The notes under the pieces are model-generated. The model did not search any database. It was given only the letters and a program-made list of their open reading frames with translations, and was not told where the DNA came from. Below are positions 36,187 to 44,608 of a stretch of DNA of 47,115 bases, one piece after another. The DNA is taken from assembly GCA_903928225.1 (NCBI GenBank), contig CAIYPU010000068.1, forward strand, positions 1-47,115, read 5' to 3'. The DNA is from an uncultured Chlorobiaceae bacterium. GTDB lineage: Bacteria > Bacteroidota > Chlorobiia > Chlorobiales > Chlorobiaceae. Within the stretch, counting starts at the first letter, position 1. Every line of letters starts with the position of its first letter. Position numbers and translations under genes: made by a program.

Positions 36187-36534
36187 ATGAAACCGAGCCG
36201 AACTTTATCCATTCCCGGAATCTTACTTGTTCTCACTCTGGCGCTCACCGGATGTTTCGGCGATGGTGCGCCCGTGCTTGACAAGGACGACATCAGGTTT
36301 GCCGGTTTCTACAGCGATTTTCTCCAGAGCTCGGGAGTTGCACCTGCATCGGCAGACCAGACACCGGTCTTGCTTGCAACATCCGATATCGGTTCCCTGC
36401 TCGCCAGGCACAATCTCGACAAGGACCGCCTCGCACGCAAAATGGCTCTGTACAGGAGCGATCCGGACCGGTGGGAGCTTGTTCTTGACCAGGTCAGACT
36501 TCACATCAGGCAGAAGGAGGCCGGGGGGGAATGA
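36187..36534 (+). CDS. Small lipoprotein, hypothetical
   Basis: A 115-residue protein. The N-terminal signal has the lipobox LTGC (Cys near residue 23). The mature part is a helical, charged domain of unknown family (SDIGSLLARHNLDKDRLARKMALYRSDPDRW). It overlaps the start of coaE by four bases (ATGA), so they are translationally coupled. Function is unknown. Confidence 0.75.
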   Translation: MKPSRTLSIPGILLVLTLALTGCFGDGAPVLDKDDIRFAGFYSDFLQSSGVAPASADQTPVLLATSDIGSLLARHNLDKDRLARKMALYRSDPDRWELVLDQVRLHIRQKEAGGE

Positions 36535-37178
36535 AACGCAAATGCCCATACCTGCTTGGGGTAACCGGAGGCCTCGGAAGCGGGAAATCGACGGTCTGCA
36601 GGTTCCTTGCCGAACTGGGGTGCAGGGTTTTCGAGGCAGACCGGGTGGCGAAGGACCTGCAGGTCAATGACGGGGAGGTCGTATCGTCCATCCGCTCGAT
36701 TTTCGGCAATGACATCTATTTCCGCGATCCTTCGGGCAAGCTTGTCCCCGACCGGAAAAAAATCGCCTCCATCGTTTTTTCTTCTCCCGATAAACTCGCG
36801 AAACTGAACAGGGCCGTCCATCCCGCGGTGTTCAGAGAGTTCCGTCGCGCCGTGACGAAAGCCGCGGACGACGGGGTAAGGATCCTTGTAAAGGAAGCCG
36901 CCATCCTGTTCGAAGCGGGAGGGGCAACTGGCCTGGATGCCATCCTCGTTGTGGCGGCTGATACCACAAAAAGGATCGGGCGGGCGGTCAGCAAGGGACT
37001 CGGGACCGCTGAGGAGATCAGCCGGCGCATAGCTTCCCAGTGGCCGCAGGAGAAGCTGATCGGGCTTGCCGATTATGTGATCATGAACAACGGCAGCGAA
37101 GAAGAACTGAAAAAAGAGACCGAACTGCTTTACGCGAAACTGATCCGGTCATCGGCTTCATCAGGCCACTGCTTCTGA
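36531..37178 (+). CDS. coaE: Dephospho-CoA kinase
   Basis: A 215-residue kinase. The P-loop GGLGSGKST (about residues 13-21) binds ATP. CRVFEADRVAKDLQ near residue 31 matches the CoaE acceptor-binding region (the family has DAD here). The nucleoside-binding region VVAADTTKRIGR and the final helix (QWPQEKLIGLADYVI) also match. It catalyses the last step of coenzyme A synthesis. Its stop overlaps the end of the convergent esterase gene by 18 bp. Confidence 0.93.
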   Translation: MKRKCPYLLGVTGGLGSGKSTVCRFLAELGCRVFEADRVAKDLQVNDGEVVSSIRSIFGNDIYFRDPSGKLVPDRKKIASIVFSSPDKLAKLNRAVHPAVFREFRRAVTKAADDGVRILVKEAAILFEAGGATGLDAILVVAADTTKRIGRAVSKGLGTAEEISRRIASQWPQEKLIGLADYVIMNNGSEEELKKETELLYAKLIRSSASSGHCF

Positions 37179-38183
37179 GAGCAGCGGCAGTGAAACGGCA
37201 TAGCGGTAGGAGGTATTGGCGTGCGAGTCCATGAACTCCTCGTAACGGTGTTCGATGGCGTAAAACGAAGCTTTGGAGGAGAATATCCTGTGGGCGAACT
37301 GCAGGTTGTACTCGTCGGCGGTGCCGCAATCGAGGTAGAGCAGTTCGAGCGAGCGGAGCGCCTCCTGATGGATTTCCTGGTCAATCATCGACACCGGATC
37401 GAACGTAAGCCACTCCTTCCAGACGTCTTCAACGATTTCACAGGTGTAGGGGTCGAACGGCAGGCGCATGTTTTCCGGCGAGGATTTTCCCGCATCAGGG
37501 GAATATGAAGCTGCCATGGCAACAATGTCCAGCAGGGCAAAATCTTTCGACGGTTTTTTCAGCGAGCGTTCGTAATTCGTGAAAAACGCGGAGATACTGC
37601 CGCAGTATTGCTCGAGCACCCTTGCGGCAGCGGGGAAATTCGGTTTGTAGCAGAGCTCGAAACCCATGTCGCCGCTATGGCAGGCCACTGCAGTGAAACT
37701 GTCGGGATGCCGCATGGCTGTGCGCAGCGCACCGAACCCGCCCGAGGACTTTCCGGCAATCGCTCGGTGTTTCCTTTCGGGTAGCGTTGCAAGTTCGCTG
37801 TCCACGAAGGGGAGCACTTCCCGGACAAGATAGGTTTCGTAATTCCCGGTTGCCGTCGAATCGACATATTGCGAACCGCCGTACCGGGTCATGCAGTCGG
37901 GCATGACGATGATCGCCTCTTTCATCGATCCGGAGGCAATGAGCGATTCCGCCAATTCCGGGACGGTCTGCCGACCGAAGCTGTAGTTCAGGAAGCTCTG
38001 GCCGGTCGATGCGAAGCCGGCAAGAAGATAGATGACCGGAAACCGTTTCACCCCGTCGTAGGACGGAGGGAGATAAACCGGCATACGCCTCTGTGCCGGA
38101 TCCCCCAGGGGATTTCCGGCGAGCGTTGTTCCCGGAACGAAGAGCTCGATTACCCTTGGATATGCCGGATGCCGTTCAGTCAT
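37161..38183 (-). CDS. Putative esterase (esterase D type, alpha/beta hydrolase)
   Basis: A 340-residue alpha/beta hydrolase. The nucleophile elbow GKSSGG (Ser146) and N-terminal LPPSYDGVKRFPVIYLLAGF are typical of the PF00756 esterase family. YLDCGTADEYN and a late His near residue 322 (DSHANTSYRY) are candidate acid and base. Substrate unknown; S-formylglutathione- or feruloyl-type esterases share the fold. Its ATG overlaps the tatC stop, so the two form an operon on the minus strand. Confidence 0.8.
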   Translation of the reverse strand: MTERHPAYPRVIELFVPGTTLAGNPLGDPAQRRMPVYLPPSYDGVKRFPVIYLLAGFASTGQSFLNYSFGRQTVPELAESLIASGSMKEAIIVMPDCMTRYGGSQYVDSTATGNYETYLVREVLPFVDSELATLPERKHRAIAGKSSGGFGALRTAMRHPDSFTAVACHSGDMGFELCYKPNFPAAARVLEQYCGSISAFFTNYERSLKKPSKDFALLDIVAMAASYSPDAGKSSPENMRLPFDPYTCEIVEDVWKEWLTFDPVSMIDQEIHQEALRSLELLYLDCGTADEYNLQFAHRIFSSKASFYAIEHRYEEFMDSHANTSYRYAVSLPLLSEAVA

Positions 38184-39064
38184 GAGTTCAGCGCGGCATT
38201 GTTGCGGTTGACCCTGGCGGAAATAAGGATGCTCAGCTCATAGAGGAGGATCATCGGAATGCCGATGACGAGCTGGGTGACGAGGTCTGTGGATGGAGTG
38301 ACCACGGCTGCCACGATCAGCAGGAAAACGATTGCATGTTTGCGGTAGAAGCGCATGAACGCCGGAGTGAGAAGTCCTATTTTCGAGAGCACATAGGAAA
38401 TGAACGGCAGCTCGAAAACCAGACCGGCCGTGAGCAGTGTCCCTATGAAAAAGCTCACGTAGTCCTGGACCGATATGTTGTTTTTGATCAGCGGCGACCC
38501 GAAACTCGCAAAAAAGCGGAGTGTAACTGGCAGGAAGACGAAATATCCGAACGCGATGCCTGAAAAAAAGCAGAGGGAGATAAAAAGAATTGAAAAACGG
38601 CCGGCTTTTCTCTCATTTTCATGCAGGCCCGGAGCCACGAATTGCCATATCTGCCATGCGAGGAAAGGGAAAGCGAGCACGAAGCCGGAAAAAACGACGA
38701 CCTGCAGATAGAGGGTCAGCTGTCCGTATGGGACGAGGTTCTGCAGGATGATCCCTTCGCTGTACCGTTTGAGGGGCCCGATCAGTATGTCGCTTACCAG
38801 GAAATCGGCATAGAACGTACAGAGTGAGGTAAAGACGGCAAGGGCGATAACTGATTTTATGAGCCTTGCCCTTATCTCTTCGAGGTGGTCCATGAAATGC
38901 ATTTCCCCGGCTGTTTCGGCAACTTTCCCGTCGTCGTTTTCCGGCTGGGATTCCGAATGGCCTGTCCTGAAAGACGGAAAATCCGAAGGTTCGGGAACCG
39001 GGCTGAGCGCCCTTTCTTTTTCTGCGGAATTAGCCGTCTGGATTGGATCCTTATCCTGATTCAT
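38180..39064 (-). CDS. tatC: Sec-independent protein translocase TatC
   Basis: A 294-residue TatC. A variable N-terminal region of about 55 polar residues precedes the canonical start region MHFMDHLEEIRARLIKS. Six membrane helices follow. TGLVFELPFISYVLS has the conserved FELP glutamate that is important for twin-arginine signal binding. ATG 39064 is chosen over the ORF's first ATG at 39148, since residues before it look non-coding. tatA/tatB are not in the window. Its stop overlaps the start of the esterase gene by four bases. Confidence 0.93.
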   Translation of the reverse strand: MNQDKDPIQTANSAEKERALSPVPEPSDFPSFRTGHSESQPENDDGKVAETAGEMHFMDHLEEIRARLIKSVIALAVFTSLCTFYADFLVSDILIGPLKRYSEGIILQNLVPYGQLTLYLQVVVFSGFVLAFPFLAWQIWQFVAPGLHENERKAGRFSILFISLCFFSGIAFGYFVFLPVTLRFFASFGSPLIKNNISVQDYVSFFIGTLLTAGLVFELPFISYVLSKIGLLTPAFMRFYRKHAIVFLLIVAAVVTPSTDLVTQLVIGIPMILLYELSILISARVNRNNAALNS

Positions 39065-39348
39065 CGAACTGTTCAAGCTGCAGAGGTTATGGCAAATACG
39101 GACACGGAGCATTTTTCCCGTTCCGCATACCCGTGATGACGAACACACAACATAGCAACAAACCGAGAAGTAGCCAAGAAAATGTTTCTTCCGGGTAAAC
39201 GGTATAATTCAAAGCAGGTTATCAGGCTTTACCGAAATATCTGCCGGTCTCTGTTTTTTTGCTCCGGGAAATGTGATACATTTTTAATCATTTCCACATA
39301 CGAAAAGCATTTACAGATATTTTTCCACGATAAAATTCCGCCAGAGCA

Positions 39349-40323
39349 TTGAATATCAAGGATGTAACGGCATCGGTGGCCGATGAGATGGAGATTTTCC
39401 AGCAACGGTACAGGCAGGTGCTCCATGCGCGCAATACCCTTGTAGACAAGGTTACCCGTTATGTGCTCAGGCAGCAGGGGAAGCAGATACGCCCGGCAAT
39501 GGTCCTGCTCGGTGCGAAGCTCTGCGGCGGGGTCAACGAGAGCTCCTATCGTGCGGCCATCATGGTCGAACTGCTGCACTCCGCAACACTCATTCATGAC
39601 GATGTGGTGGACGGTGCCGAAATGAGGAGGGGTATTCCCTCCATCAATGCCCTCTGGAAAAACAAGATATCGGTGCTGATCGGCGATTTCCTGCTTTCCA
39701 AAGGGCTTCTGTATTCGCTCGAGTACAAGGATTACGGGTTCCTGCATATCATATCCGACGCTGTCCGCCGGATGAGCGAAGGGGAGATCCTGCAGATACA
39801 GAAAACCCGAAGCCTCGATATCACGGAAAAAGATTATCTCAGCGTCATCTCCGACAAAACGGCATCGCTCATCTCTTCGGCTTGCGCCATCGGTGCTCTG
39901 AGCGCGACTCAGGATGAATCGCGGATCCAGGCAATGAGGAACTACGGGGAGTATCTCGGCCTTGCTTTCCAGATTCGCGACGACCTTCTTGATTATACGG
40001 GCGATTCGAAAAAAACCGGCAAGCAGATGGGGATCGATATCAAGGAAAAGAAAATAACACTCCCGCTCATCTACGCCCTTACGCATGCCCCTGAAGCCGA
40101 ACAGAAGAAAATCCGCTCCATCCTCAAGAGTTCCCGCAAAAGGGCATACAAGAGCGGTGAGGTCATCGAGTTTGTCAAAAGCAGGGGCGGGCTCGAATAT
40201 GCGGCGGATGTCGCCGAAGGCTTCGCTGCCAAAGCGGTTGCTGAAATCGCGGCCTTCGATGACTGCAGTGCGAAAACATCATTGCTCGAACTTGTTGACT
40301 TTGTGATGAAACGACAGTATTAG
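39349..40323 (+). CDS. Polyprenyl (octaprenyl-type) diphosphate synthase
   Basis: A 324-residue trans-prenyltransferase. The first aspartate-rich motif is HDDVVDGAEMRRG (DDxxD) near residue 83, and the second is QIRDDLLDYTGD near 208. The KQIRPAMVLL segment binds substrate. It makes the long prenyl tail for quinones (menaquinone or chlorobiumquinone). The start is TTG 39349, since no upstream ATG is available and MNIKDVTASVADEM fits the family; ATG 39388 is a weaker option. Chain length cannot be set with confidence from sequence alone. Confidence 0.9.
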   Translation: MNIKDVTASVADEMEIFQQRYRQVLHARNTLVDKVTRYVLRQQGKQIRPAMVLLGAKLCGGVNESSYRAAIMVELLHSATLIHDDVVDGAEMRRGIPSINALWKNKISVLIGDFLLSKGLLYSLEYKDYGFLHIISDAVRRMSEGEILQIQKTRSLDITEKDYLSVISDKTASLISSACAIGALSATQDESRIQAMRNYGEYLGLAFQIRDDLLDYTGDSKKTGKQMGIDIKEKKITLPLIYALTHAPEAEQKKIRSILKSSRKRAYKSGEVIEFVKSRGGLEYAADVAEGFAAKAVAEIAAFDDCSAKTSLLELVDFVMKRQY

Positions 40324-40348
40324 GAACCGATCGACTGGAGGATGTATT

Positions 40349-41104
40349 TTGAACAGCAAGTATTTCAACACATGGGAGAAAAAAGCATTCCTTGTTGTGC
40401 TTCTTTTTCTTGGCATCCTGGTCATCTTCGACCGGATGGTTATGCCGTTGTACATTTCACAGGGAAGTACGACCATTGTTCCCGATGTTACCGGAAAGCG
40501 TTTCAATGATGCCGTCGACGAACTGAGGCATGCTGGATTCAAAGCGATCAAAAGCTACAATATCAAATATCTCAGCGGGATTGATTCAACCCTGGTGCTA
40601 TCCCAGTCTCCCGTTGCGGGTACGGAGGTGAAACCCGGCAGGAACGTCTACCTTATGGTGAACAGGCGGGATGTTCCGCTGTTTCCAATGCCCGACCTGC
40701 TCGGCAAGCTTGAGTTCGATGCCCGTAATGCCGTGACTCGTCTCGAAATGAATGTCCTGACGGTGCAGAATGCGACGGTTGCGGAAATGGACCAGGATGG
40801 CAAAGTGCTTGCCCAGTCGATCCCTGCCCAGGCGATGGTGCATCCGGGCGATGGCGTTTCCATTACCATCGGCAGGTACGAAGCTCCCGCTACCGAAGCA
40901 CAGAAAACAGCAGTTCCGGACGTGCTCGGCATGTCACTTGCACAGGCAGAGCAAGTGGTTACCGGTGCCGGTCTTGTCCTGGGCAAGGTGATCTATGAGC
41001 CATCGGGAATGCTGGTGCCGAACACGGTTATCAGCCAGAAGCCTTCGGCGGGGACCGGTTTGCAGCCGGGGCAGCCTGTCGAACTTACCGTGGCGAGACC
41101 ATAA
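40349..41104 (+). CDS. PASTA-domain membrane protein without kinase domain
   Basis: A 251-residue protein. One membrane helix (about residues 13-30) precedes three PASTA repeats (VPDVTGKRFNDAVDEL; MPDLLGKLEFDARNAV; VPDVLGMSLAQAEQVV). PASTA domains bind peptidoglycan stem peptides. The usual Ser/Thr kinase or PBP domain is absent. TTG 40349 is well supported, with GGAGG seven bases upstream. It starts 26 bp after the prenyl synthase gene and is likely co-transcribed. Role unknown, probably envelope-related. Confidence 0.85.
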   Translation: MNSKYFNTWEKKAFLVVLLFLGILVIFDRMVMPLYISQGSTTIVPDVTGKRFNDAVDELRHAGFKAIKSYNIKYLSGIDSTLVLSQSPVAGTEVKPGRNVYLMVNRRDVPLFPMPDLLGKLEFDARNAVTRLEMNVLTVQNATVAEMDQDGKVLAQSIPAQAMVHPGDGVSITIGRYEAPATEAQKTAVPDVLGMSLAQAEQVVTGAGLVLGKVIYEPSGMLVPNTVISQKPSAGTGLQPGQPVELTVARP

Positions 41105-41109
41105 TACAG

Positions 41110-41125
41110 GGTAAACCTGTTTACC
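41110..41125. terminator. Possible small hairpin between convergent genes
   Basis: GGTAAAC-CT-GTTTACC is a perfect seven-base inverted repeat between the PASTA gene and the convergent small gene, covering the latter's stop. The T-run on the plus strand begins about ten bases later, so its terminator role is uncertain. Confidence 0.3.
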
Positions 41126-41294
41126 GGTAGTTAGCTTTTTTATAATCTTCCCTCAGGTCCTTGATCCCTGTAGTCCTGTCGTTTCCGTCACTGATGAAGC
41201 CGAAATATTCGAGGATGATGCGGATGACAAGCCACATGCCTGCAGCGATGAGCGAGAGCGAGCTGATGACGCCGGATACGAACTTTCTCGACAT
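41121..41294 (-). CDS. Small membrane protein, 57 aa
   Basis: A 57-residue protein with one hydrophobic helix (SLIAAGMWLVIRIILEYFGF) and a charged C terminus. ATG 41294 is used because the upstream extension to 41327 runs through the terminator hairpin of the next gene. No clear ribosome-binding site exists, and the upstream terminator's T-run ends only 17 bases before the start codon. Function is unknown. Confidence 0.5.
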   Translation of the reverse strand: MSRKFVSGVISSLSLIAAGMWLVIRIILEYFGFISDGNDRTTGIKDLREDYKKANYR

Positions 41295-41311
41295 AGGGTA
41301 CAAATCAGGGT

Positions 41312-41345
41312 AAAAAAAAAAGGCCATTCCCTGAGAATGACCTTT
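41312..41345 (-). terminator. Terminator of the DUF2934 gene
   Basis: On the minus strand, AAAGGTCATTC pairs with GAATGGCCTTT (one G-T pair) across a four-base loop, and a long T-run follows. It stops transcription of the DUF2934 gene and lies directly upstream of the small membrane gene. Confidence 0.85.
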
Positions 41346-41365
41346 AGCATGAGAGTAAAAAGGGT

Positions 41366-41743
41366 TTACTCGAAAAGGAATCCTTCGGCTTCAAGCCAGT
41401 CCTGCTCATGAGAACCTTCCTGCCTGCCTTTTTGTTCCCACCGGTAATAAGCGGCAATCCTGATATGTTCTTCCCTGGCTTCCGGGCTGATCTCTTCAGG
41501 TTTTCCTTTTGTTTTTTTTACCGTTTTCGGCGCTTTTGCCTCGGTTTTGGCCGTTGGTTTCGCCGCTGCTTTTTCCTCTTTTTTCGGAGCGGCTTTTGCC
41601 GGCGCTTTCAGGGTTGTTTCCTGTTTTACGACTTCTTTTTTCACGGCTTTCTTCGCCGGTGCTTTTTCAGCGGTCTCTTTGCTGACTGTTTTTTTTGCAG
41701 GAGCTTTATCAGCTGCTTTTTCCTGGATGGTTTTTTTAGCCAT
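41366..41743 (-). CDS. Lys/Ala/Pro-rich protein with C-terminal DUF2934 domain
   Basis: A 125-residue protein. About residues 1-85 are low complexity, with repeated APAKK, KAPAK and KTVKK-type blocks like the tails of histone H1 or HU-like proteins. The last 40 residues ([16 protein letters not shown]...[13 protein letters not shown]) form a DUF2934 domain. A DNA-binding or nucleoid role is suggested by the basic tail but is only an inference. It has its own terminator downstream. Upstream 41744-41864 is non-coding and probably holds its promoter. Confidence 0.8.
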   Translation of the reverse strand: MAKKTIQEKAADKAPAKKTVSKETAEKAPAKKAVKKEVVKQETTLKAPAKAAPKKEEKAAAKPTAKTEAKAPKTVKKTKGKPEEISPEAREEHIRIAAYYRWEQKGRQEGSHEQDWLEAEGFLFE

Positions 41744-41864
41744 GAGTTGTGCTGGTCTTCATTATCGGGAATAATATCGGCATGACATGTACGCTAATGA
41801 TAAGAAAAATTACGGTAAGAGGGTAAAGCCTCCGTGATTTTTCGGGCGTCAGGCTGAATTTGCT

Positions 41865-42884
41865 TTACGGTTTTCTTGCCGCATTGAACCCGATGACCAG
41901 GAAAATAGTCAGTGCCTGGATGATCATGAAGATATCTTTCGGTACATAGGCATTGACCGAAAGACCCCCGTATTCGAGAATGGCGAAAAACATCGCCGAT
42001 GCGAGGACCCAGAGCGGATGGGCTCCGGCAAGGAGCGCTACGGCGATTCCTGCGAATCCGGCCCCGTCGGTCATTCCGGCTTCATAATACTGTTTGTATC
42101 CGAGTACGATGTTGGCTGCGCCGAGTCCTGCGGCAGCCCCGCCGGCAGCCAGGGCTGAAAGGATGTGACGGGAAGTGTCGATGCCTGCGTATTCCGATGC
42201 TTCTGCCTGAAGGCCTGCGGCTCGCATTTCAAATCCATAGCGTGAGTGGAAAATGAGGAAGTGGAAGAAAATGGCGGCACCGAGCGAGAGAACGATGCTT
42301 GCATTTGCCGGTGAACTTGTGAACAGTCCGGTCAGGGAAGCAAGGGAGGGAATGACGGAGCCTGCCGATACGGGAGAGGTGTGGACGGTGGACGGGATGG
42401 CGAAGTGATAGGTCAGGAGGTATCCCGTGATCCCCTGGGCGATGAAATTGAGCATGATGGTCGAAATGACCTCGTTGACGCCGAAACGGATTTTCAGCGC
42501 TCCTGCAAGGAGCGCCCATGAAGCTCCTGCGGTCATGCCGGCCAGGGTGCAGATCAGGGATGCCGTCGGCCACGGCAGGAATTCCGGCAGAAACGCTCCT
42601 GTCAGAGCTGCCGCAAAAGCTCCCATCTGAAGCTGACCTTCACCGCCGATATTGAAAAGCCTGAGCCGGTATGGAATCGCGACGGCAAGGCCGACAAGAG
42701 TGAGTGTCCCCAGCCTGAAGATCACCTGCCCGAGCCCGTAGTGCGAATCGAAGACGGCCCTTCCCATTTTCGAGAAAATCATCAGGGGGTCCCTTCCGCC
42801 AAGGGTGATGATCGCAGCGCTTGCAAGGAAGGCCAGCAGGACCGATGCGAATGGCGTCATGAACCGTTTTGTGTTCTGCAGCAT
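41865..42884 (-). CDS. ABC transporter permease (BmpA/nucleoside-type)
   Basis: A 339-residue permease with about nine or ten helices. The RLRLFNIGGEGQLQMGAF motif and the GVNEVISTIMLNFIAQG segment are signature regions of the branched permease family that works with BMP-type binding lipoproteins (nucleoside/purine or simple sugar uptake). It starts 15 bp after the ATPase stop. The second permease and the binding protein normally found with it are not present here, since the next gene downstream is the DUF2934 gene. It may form a homodimer or use partners encoded elsewhere. Confidence 0.85.
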   Translation of the reverse strand: MLQNTKRFMTPFASVLLAFLASAAIITLGGRDPLMIFSKMGRAVFDSHYGLGQVIFRLGTLTLVGLAVAIPYRLRLFNIGGEGQLQMGAFAAALTGAFLPEFLPWPTASLICTLAGMTAGASWALLAGALKIRFGVNEVISTIMLNFIAQGITGYLLTYHFAIPSTVHTSPVSAGSVIPSLASLTGLFTSSPANASIVLSLGAAIFFHFLIFHSRYGFEMRAAGLQAEASEYAGIDTSRHILSALAAGGAAAGLGAANIVLGYKQYYEAGMTDGAGFAGIAVALLAGAHPLWVLASAMFFAILEYGGLSVNAYVPKDIFMIIQALTIFLVIGFNAARKP

Positions 42885-42899
42885 GCTGAAGGGTGTTGA

Positions 42900-44441
42900 T
42901 CAGGTGATATGCAGTCCGATCTCTCTTCTGAAGCGGTCTTCATCCATCCTCTTCGCCGCTGTTTCCTCGAGCGTGAATTCGTGCCGGATTGTCCCGTTGT
43001 AGAGACAGCCTATCCGGGTTGAAAGCGCTATGATCTCTTCGAGTTCGGAGGAGATGAGCAGGATGGCGATGCCATGCATCCGGGCTTCGATAATTTTCCG
43101 GTGGATCGTTTCTATCGCGCCGATATCCACCCCTCTTGTTGGCTGAGCCAGGATGATGAAGGAAATTCCCGGCCTGTTCAGCTCCCTGGCAAGTACAACT
43201 TTCTGCTGGTTTCCTCCTGAAAGGGATCCGAGCGGCTGTCTTGAAGGATTGTCGCATCTGATGTCGAAATCGGCAACGAGCCGTTTCGTGTTCTCCTCCA
43301 TGGATTTTCTGCTGAAACCGAAACCTTTTCTGAAAGCATTTTCACGGTGGCGTCCGAAAAAGAGGTTGTCGGCAACGGGGTAATCGAGTATGACCGCATG
43401 CCTGTGCCGGTTTTCAGGAATATGCGAAGCTCCCATCGCGGCGATTTCCCGCGGCTTTCTTCCGAGGATCGATTTTCCGTTGAGCCCGATATCTCCGGAA
43501 ATTTCGCATCCCTGGGGAACAAGCCCCCAGAGAGTCTGAAGCAGTTCGCTCTGGCCGTTGCCTTCGACACCGGCAATACCATAGATTTCTCCGGCGCGGA
43601 TGCTGAATGAGAGATTCTTCAGCATCGATTTGCCCTCTGCTGTCCGGAAGTTCAGTTTGTTCACCTCAAGCACCGTTCTTTCGGGCAGGGACGGCGGATT
43701 TTCGATGCGCAGCAGGACATTCCGCCCGACCATCATCGTGGCGAGCTCGGGTTTCGTAATCGAAGCGGTCGGCATGGTGCCGACGATTTCACCCTTGCGC
43801 ATGACGCTTACCGTATCGGCGACCGCCAGAACTTCGTCGAGCTTGTGGGTGATCAGGATGATGGTTTTTCCTTTTGCCTTCAGGGAACGCAGGATGTCGA
43901 ACAGCCGGTCGGTTTCCGATGGGGTGAGGACCGCGGTAGGTTCATCGAGGATCAGGATAGAGGCATCGTGGCAGAGCAGTTTGAGCAGTTCAACCCGCTG
44001 TTCTTCACCGACGCTCAGTAAGCCCGCCCGGGCTGCGGGGTTGATCGTAAATCCTGATTTTCCGGCCTCGTCGAGGATCGCCCCTTCCATTTTCTTCAGT
44101 GGAATCTTTCCGAGAAGCCTTGCGTGTTCGTTACCGAGGATGATATTTTCGGTAACCGTAAGCTCCGGGACAAGCATGAAGTGCTGGTGGACCATTCCGA
44201 TGCCCGCATCGATCGCATCCTTCGGCGAACCGAAACGGACTTTCCGTCCATGGATTGCGATTTCTCCGAAGGTTGGGAAGTACATCCCGTAAATTATTCT
44301 GCTGAGCGTGCTTTTTCCAGCACCGTTTTCACCCACGATAGCGTGGATGCTCTTTTCTTCGATCGAAAGATCGATGTCTTTGTTCGCGGTAACTGTTCCG
44401 AACCGTTTTGTCAGGCCTTTGAGCTGGACTGCAATTCCCAT
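42900..44441 (-). CDS. ABC transporter ATPase, two nucleotide-binding domains (sugar/nucleoside type)
   Basis: A 513-residue ATPase. NBD1 has Walker A GENGAGKST near residue 36, a LSVGEEQRVE signature and Walker B LILDEPTAVLT. NBD2 has a degenerate Walker A (GVEGNGQSE) with LSGGNQQKV and FIILAQPTRGVD. This duplicated layout is typical of the nucleoside/BMP and sugar importers. It energises the permease encoded downstream. ATG 44441 is chosen because its ribosome-binding site (AGAGGTG, complement of 44447-44453) lies inside the MITE-like element just upstream. The longer ORF to 44612 is an artefact of the element. Confidence 0.9.
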   Translation of the reverse strand: MGIAVQLKGLTKRFGTVTANKDIDLSIEEKSIHAIVGENGAGKSTLSRIIYGMYFPTFGEIAIHGRKVRFGSPKDAIDAGIGMVHQHFMLVPELTVTENIILGNEHARLLGKIPLKKMEGAILDEAGKSGFTINPAARAGLLSVGEEQRVELLKLLCHDASILILDEPTAVLTPSETDRLFDILRSLKAKGKTIILITHKLDEVLAVADTVSVMRKGEIVGTMPTASITKPELATMMVGRNVLLRIENPPSLPERTVLEVNKLNFRTAEGKSMLKNLSFSIRAGEIYGIAGVEGNGQSELLQTLWGLVPQGCEISGDIGLNGKSILGRKPREIAAMGASHIPENRHRHAVILDYPVADNLFFGRHRENAFRKGFGFSRKSMEENTKRLVADFDIRCDNPSRQPLGSLSGGNQQKVVLARELNRPGISFIILAQPTRGVDIGAIETIHRKIIEARMHGIAILLISSELEEIIALSTRIGCLYNGTIRHEFTLEETAAKRMDEDRFRREIGLHIT

Positions 44442-44443
44442 AA

Positions 44444-44586
44444 GGGCACCTCTATTTATTTGTTCCGAAGCCCGATTGCTGTGTTTTGCGGTGCTCGAAA
44501 TCCTCATGTACTGCGGTGTACATCCCGGTTTCTCCGCTCCGTCCGCCTTGCACTCATGCTTCTCACGACAATAAATAGAGGTGCCC
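44444..44586 (-). repeat. MITE-like element, copy C, between bchC and the ABC ATPase
   Basis: On the minus strand it starts GGGCACCTCTATTTATTG and ends GGCTTCGGAACAAATAAAT then AGAGGTGCCC: 17-base perfect terminal inverted repeats. Both flanks read ATAA on the plus strand (TTAT on the minus strand), compatible with a four-base target duplication. The right end carries the ribosome-binding site of the ATPase. The interior (GTGAGAAGCATGAGTGC and GAGGATTTCGA) matches copies A and B. Confidence 0.8.
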
Positions 44587-44608
44587 ATAAGTGATCGTTT
44601 ACCAGGGT

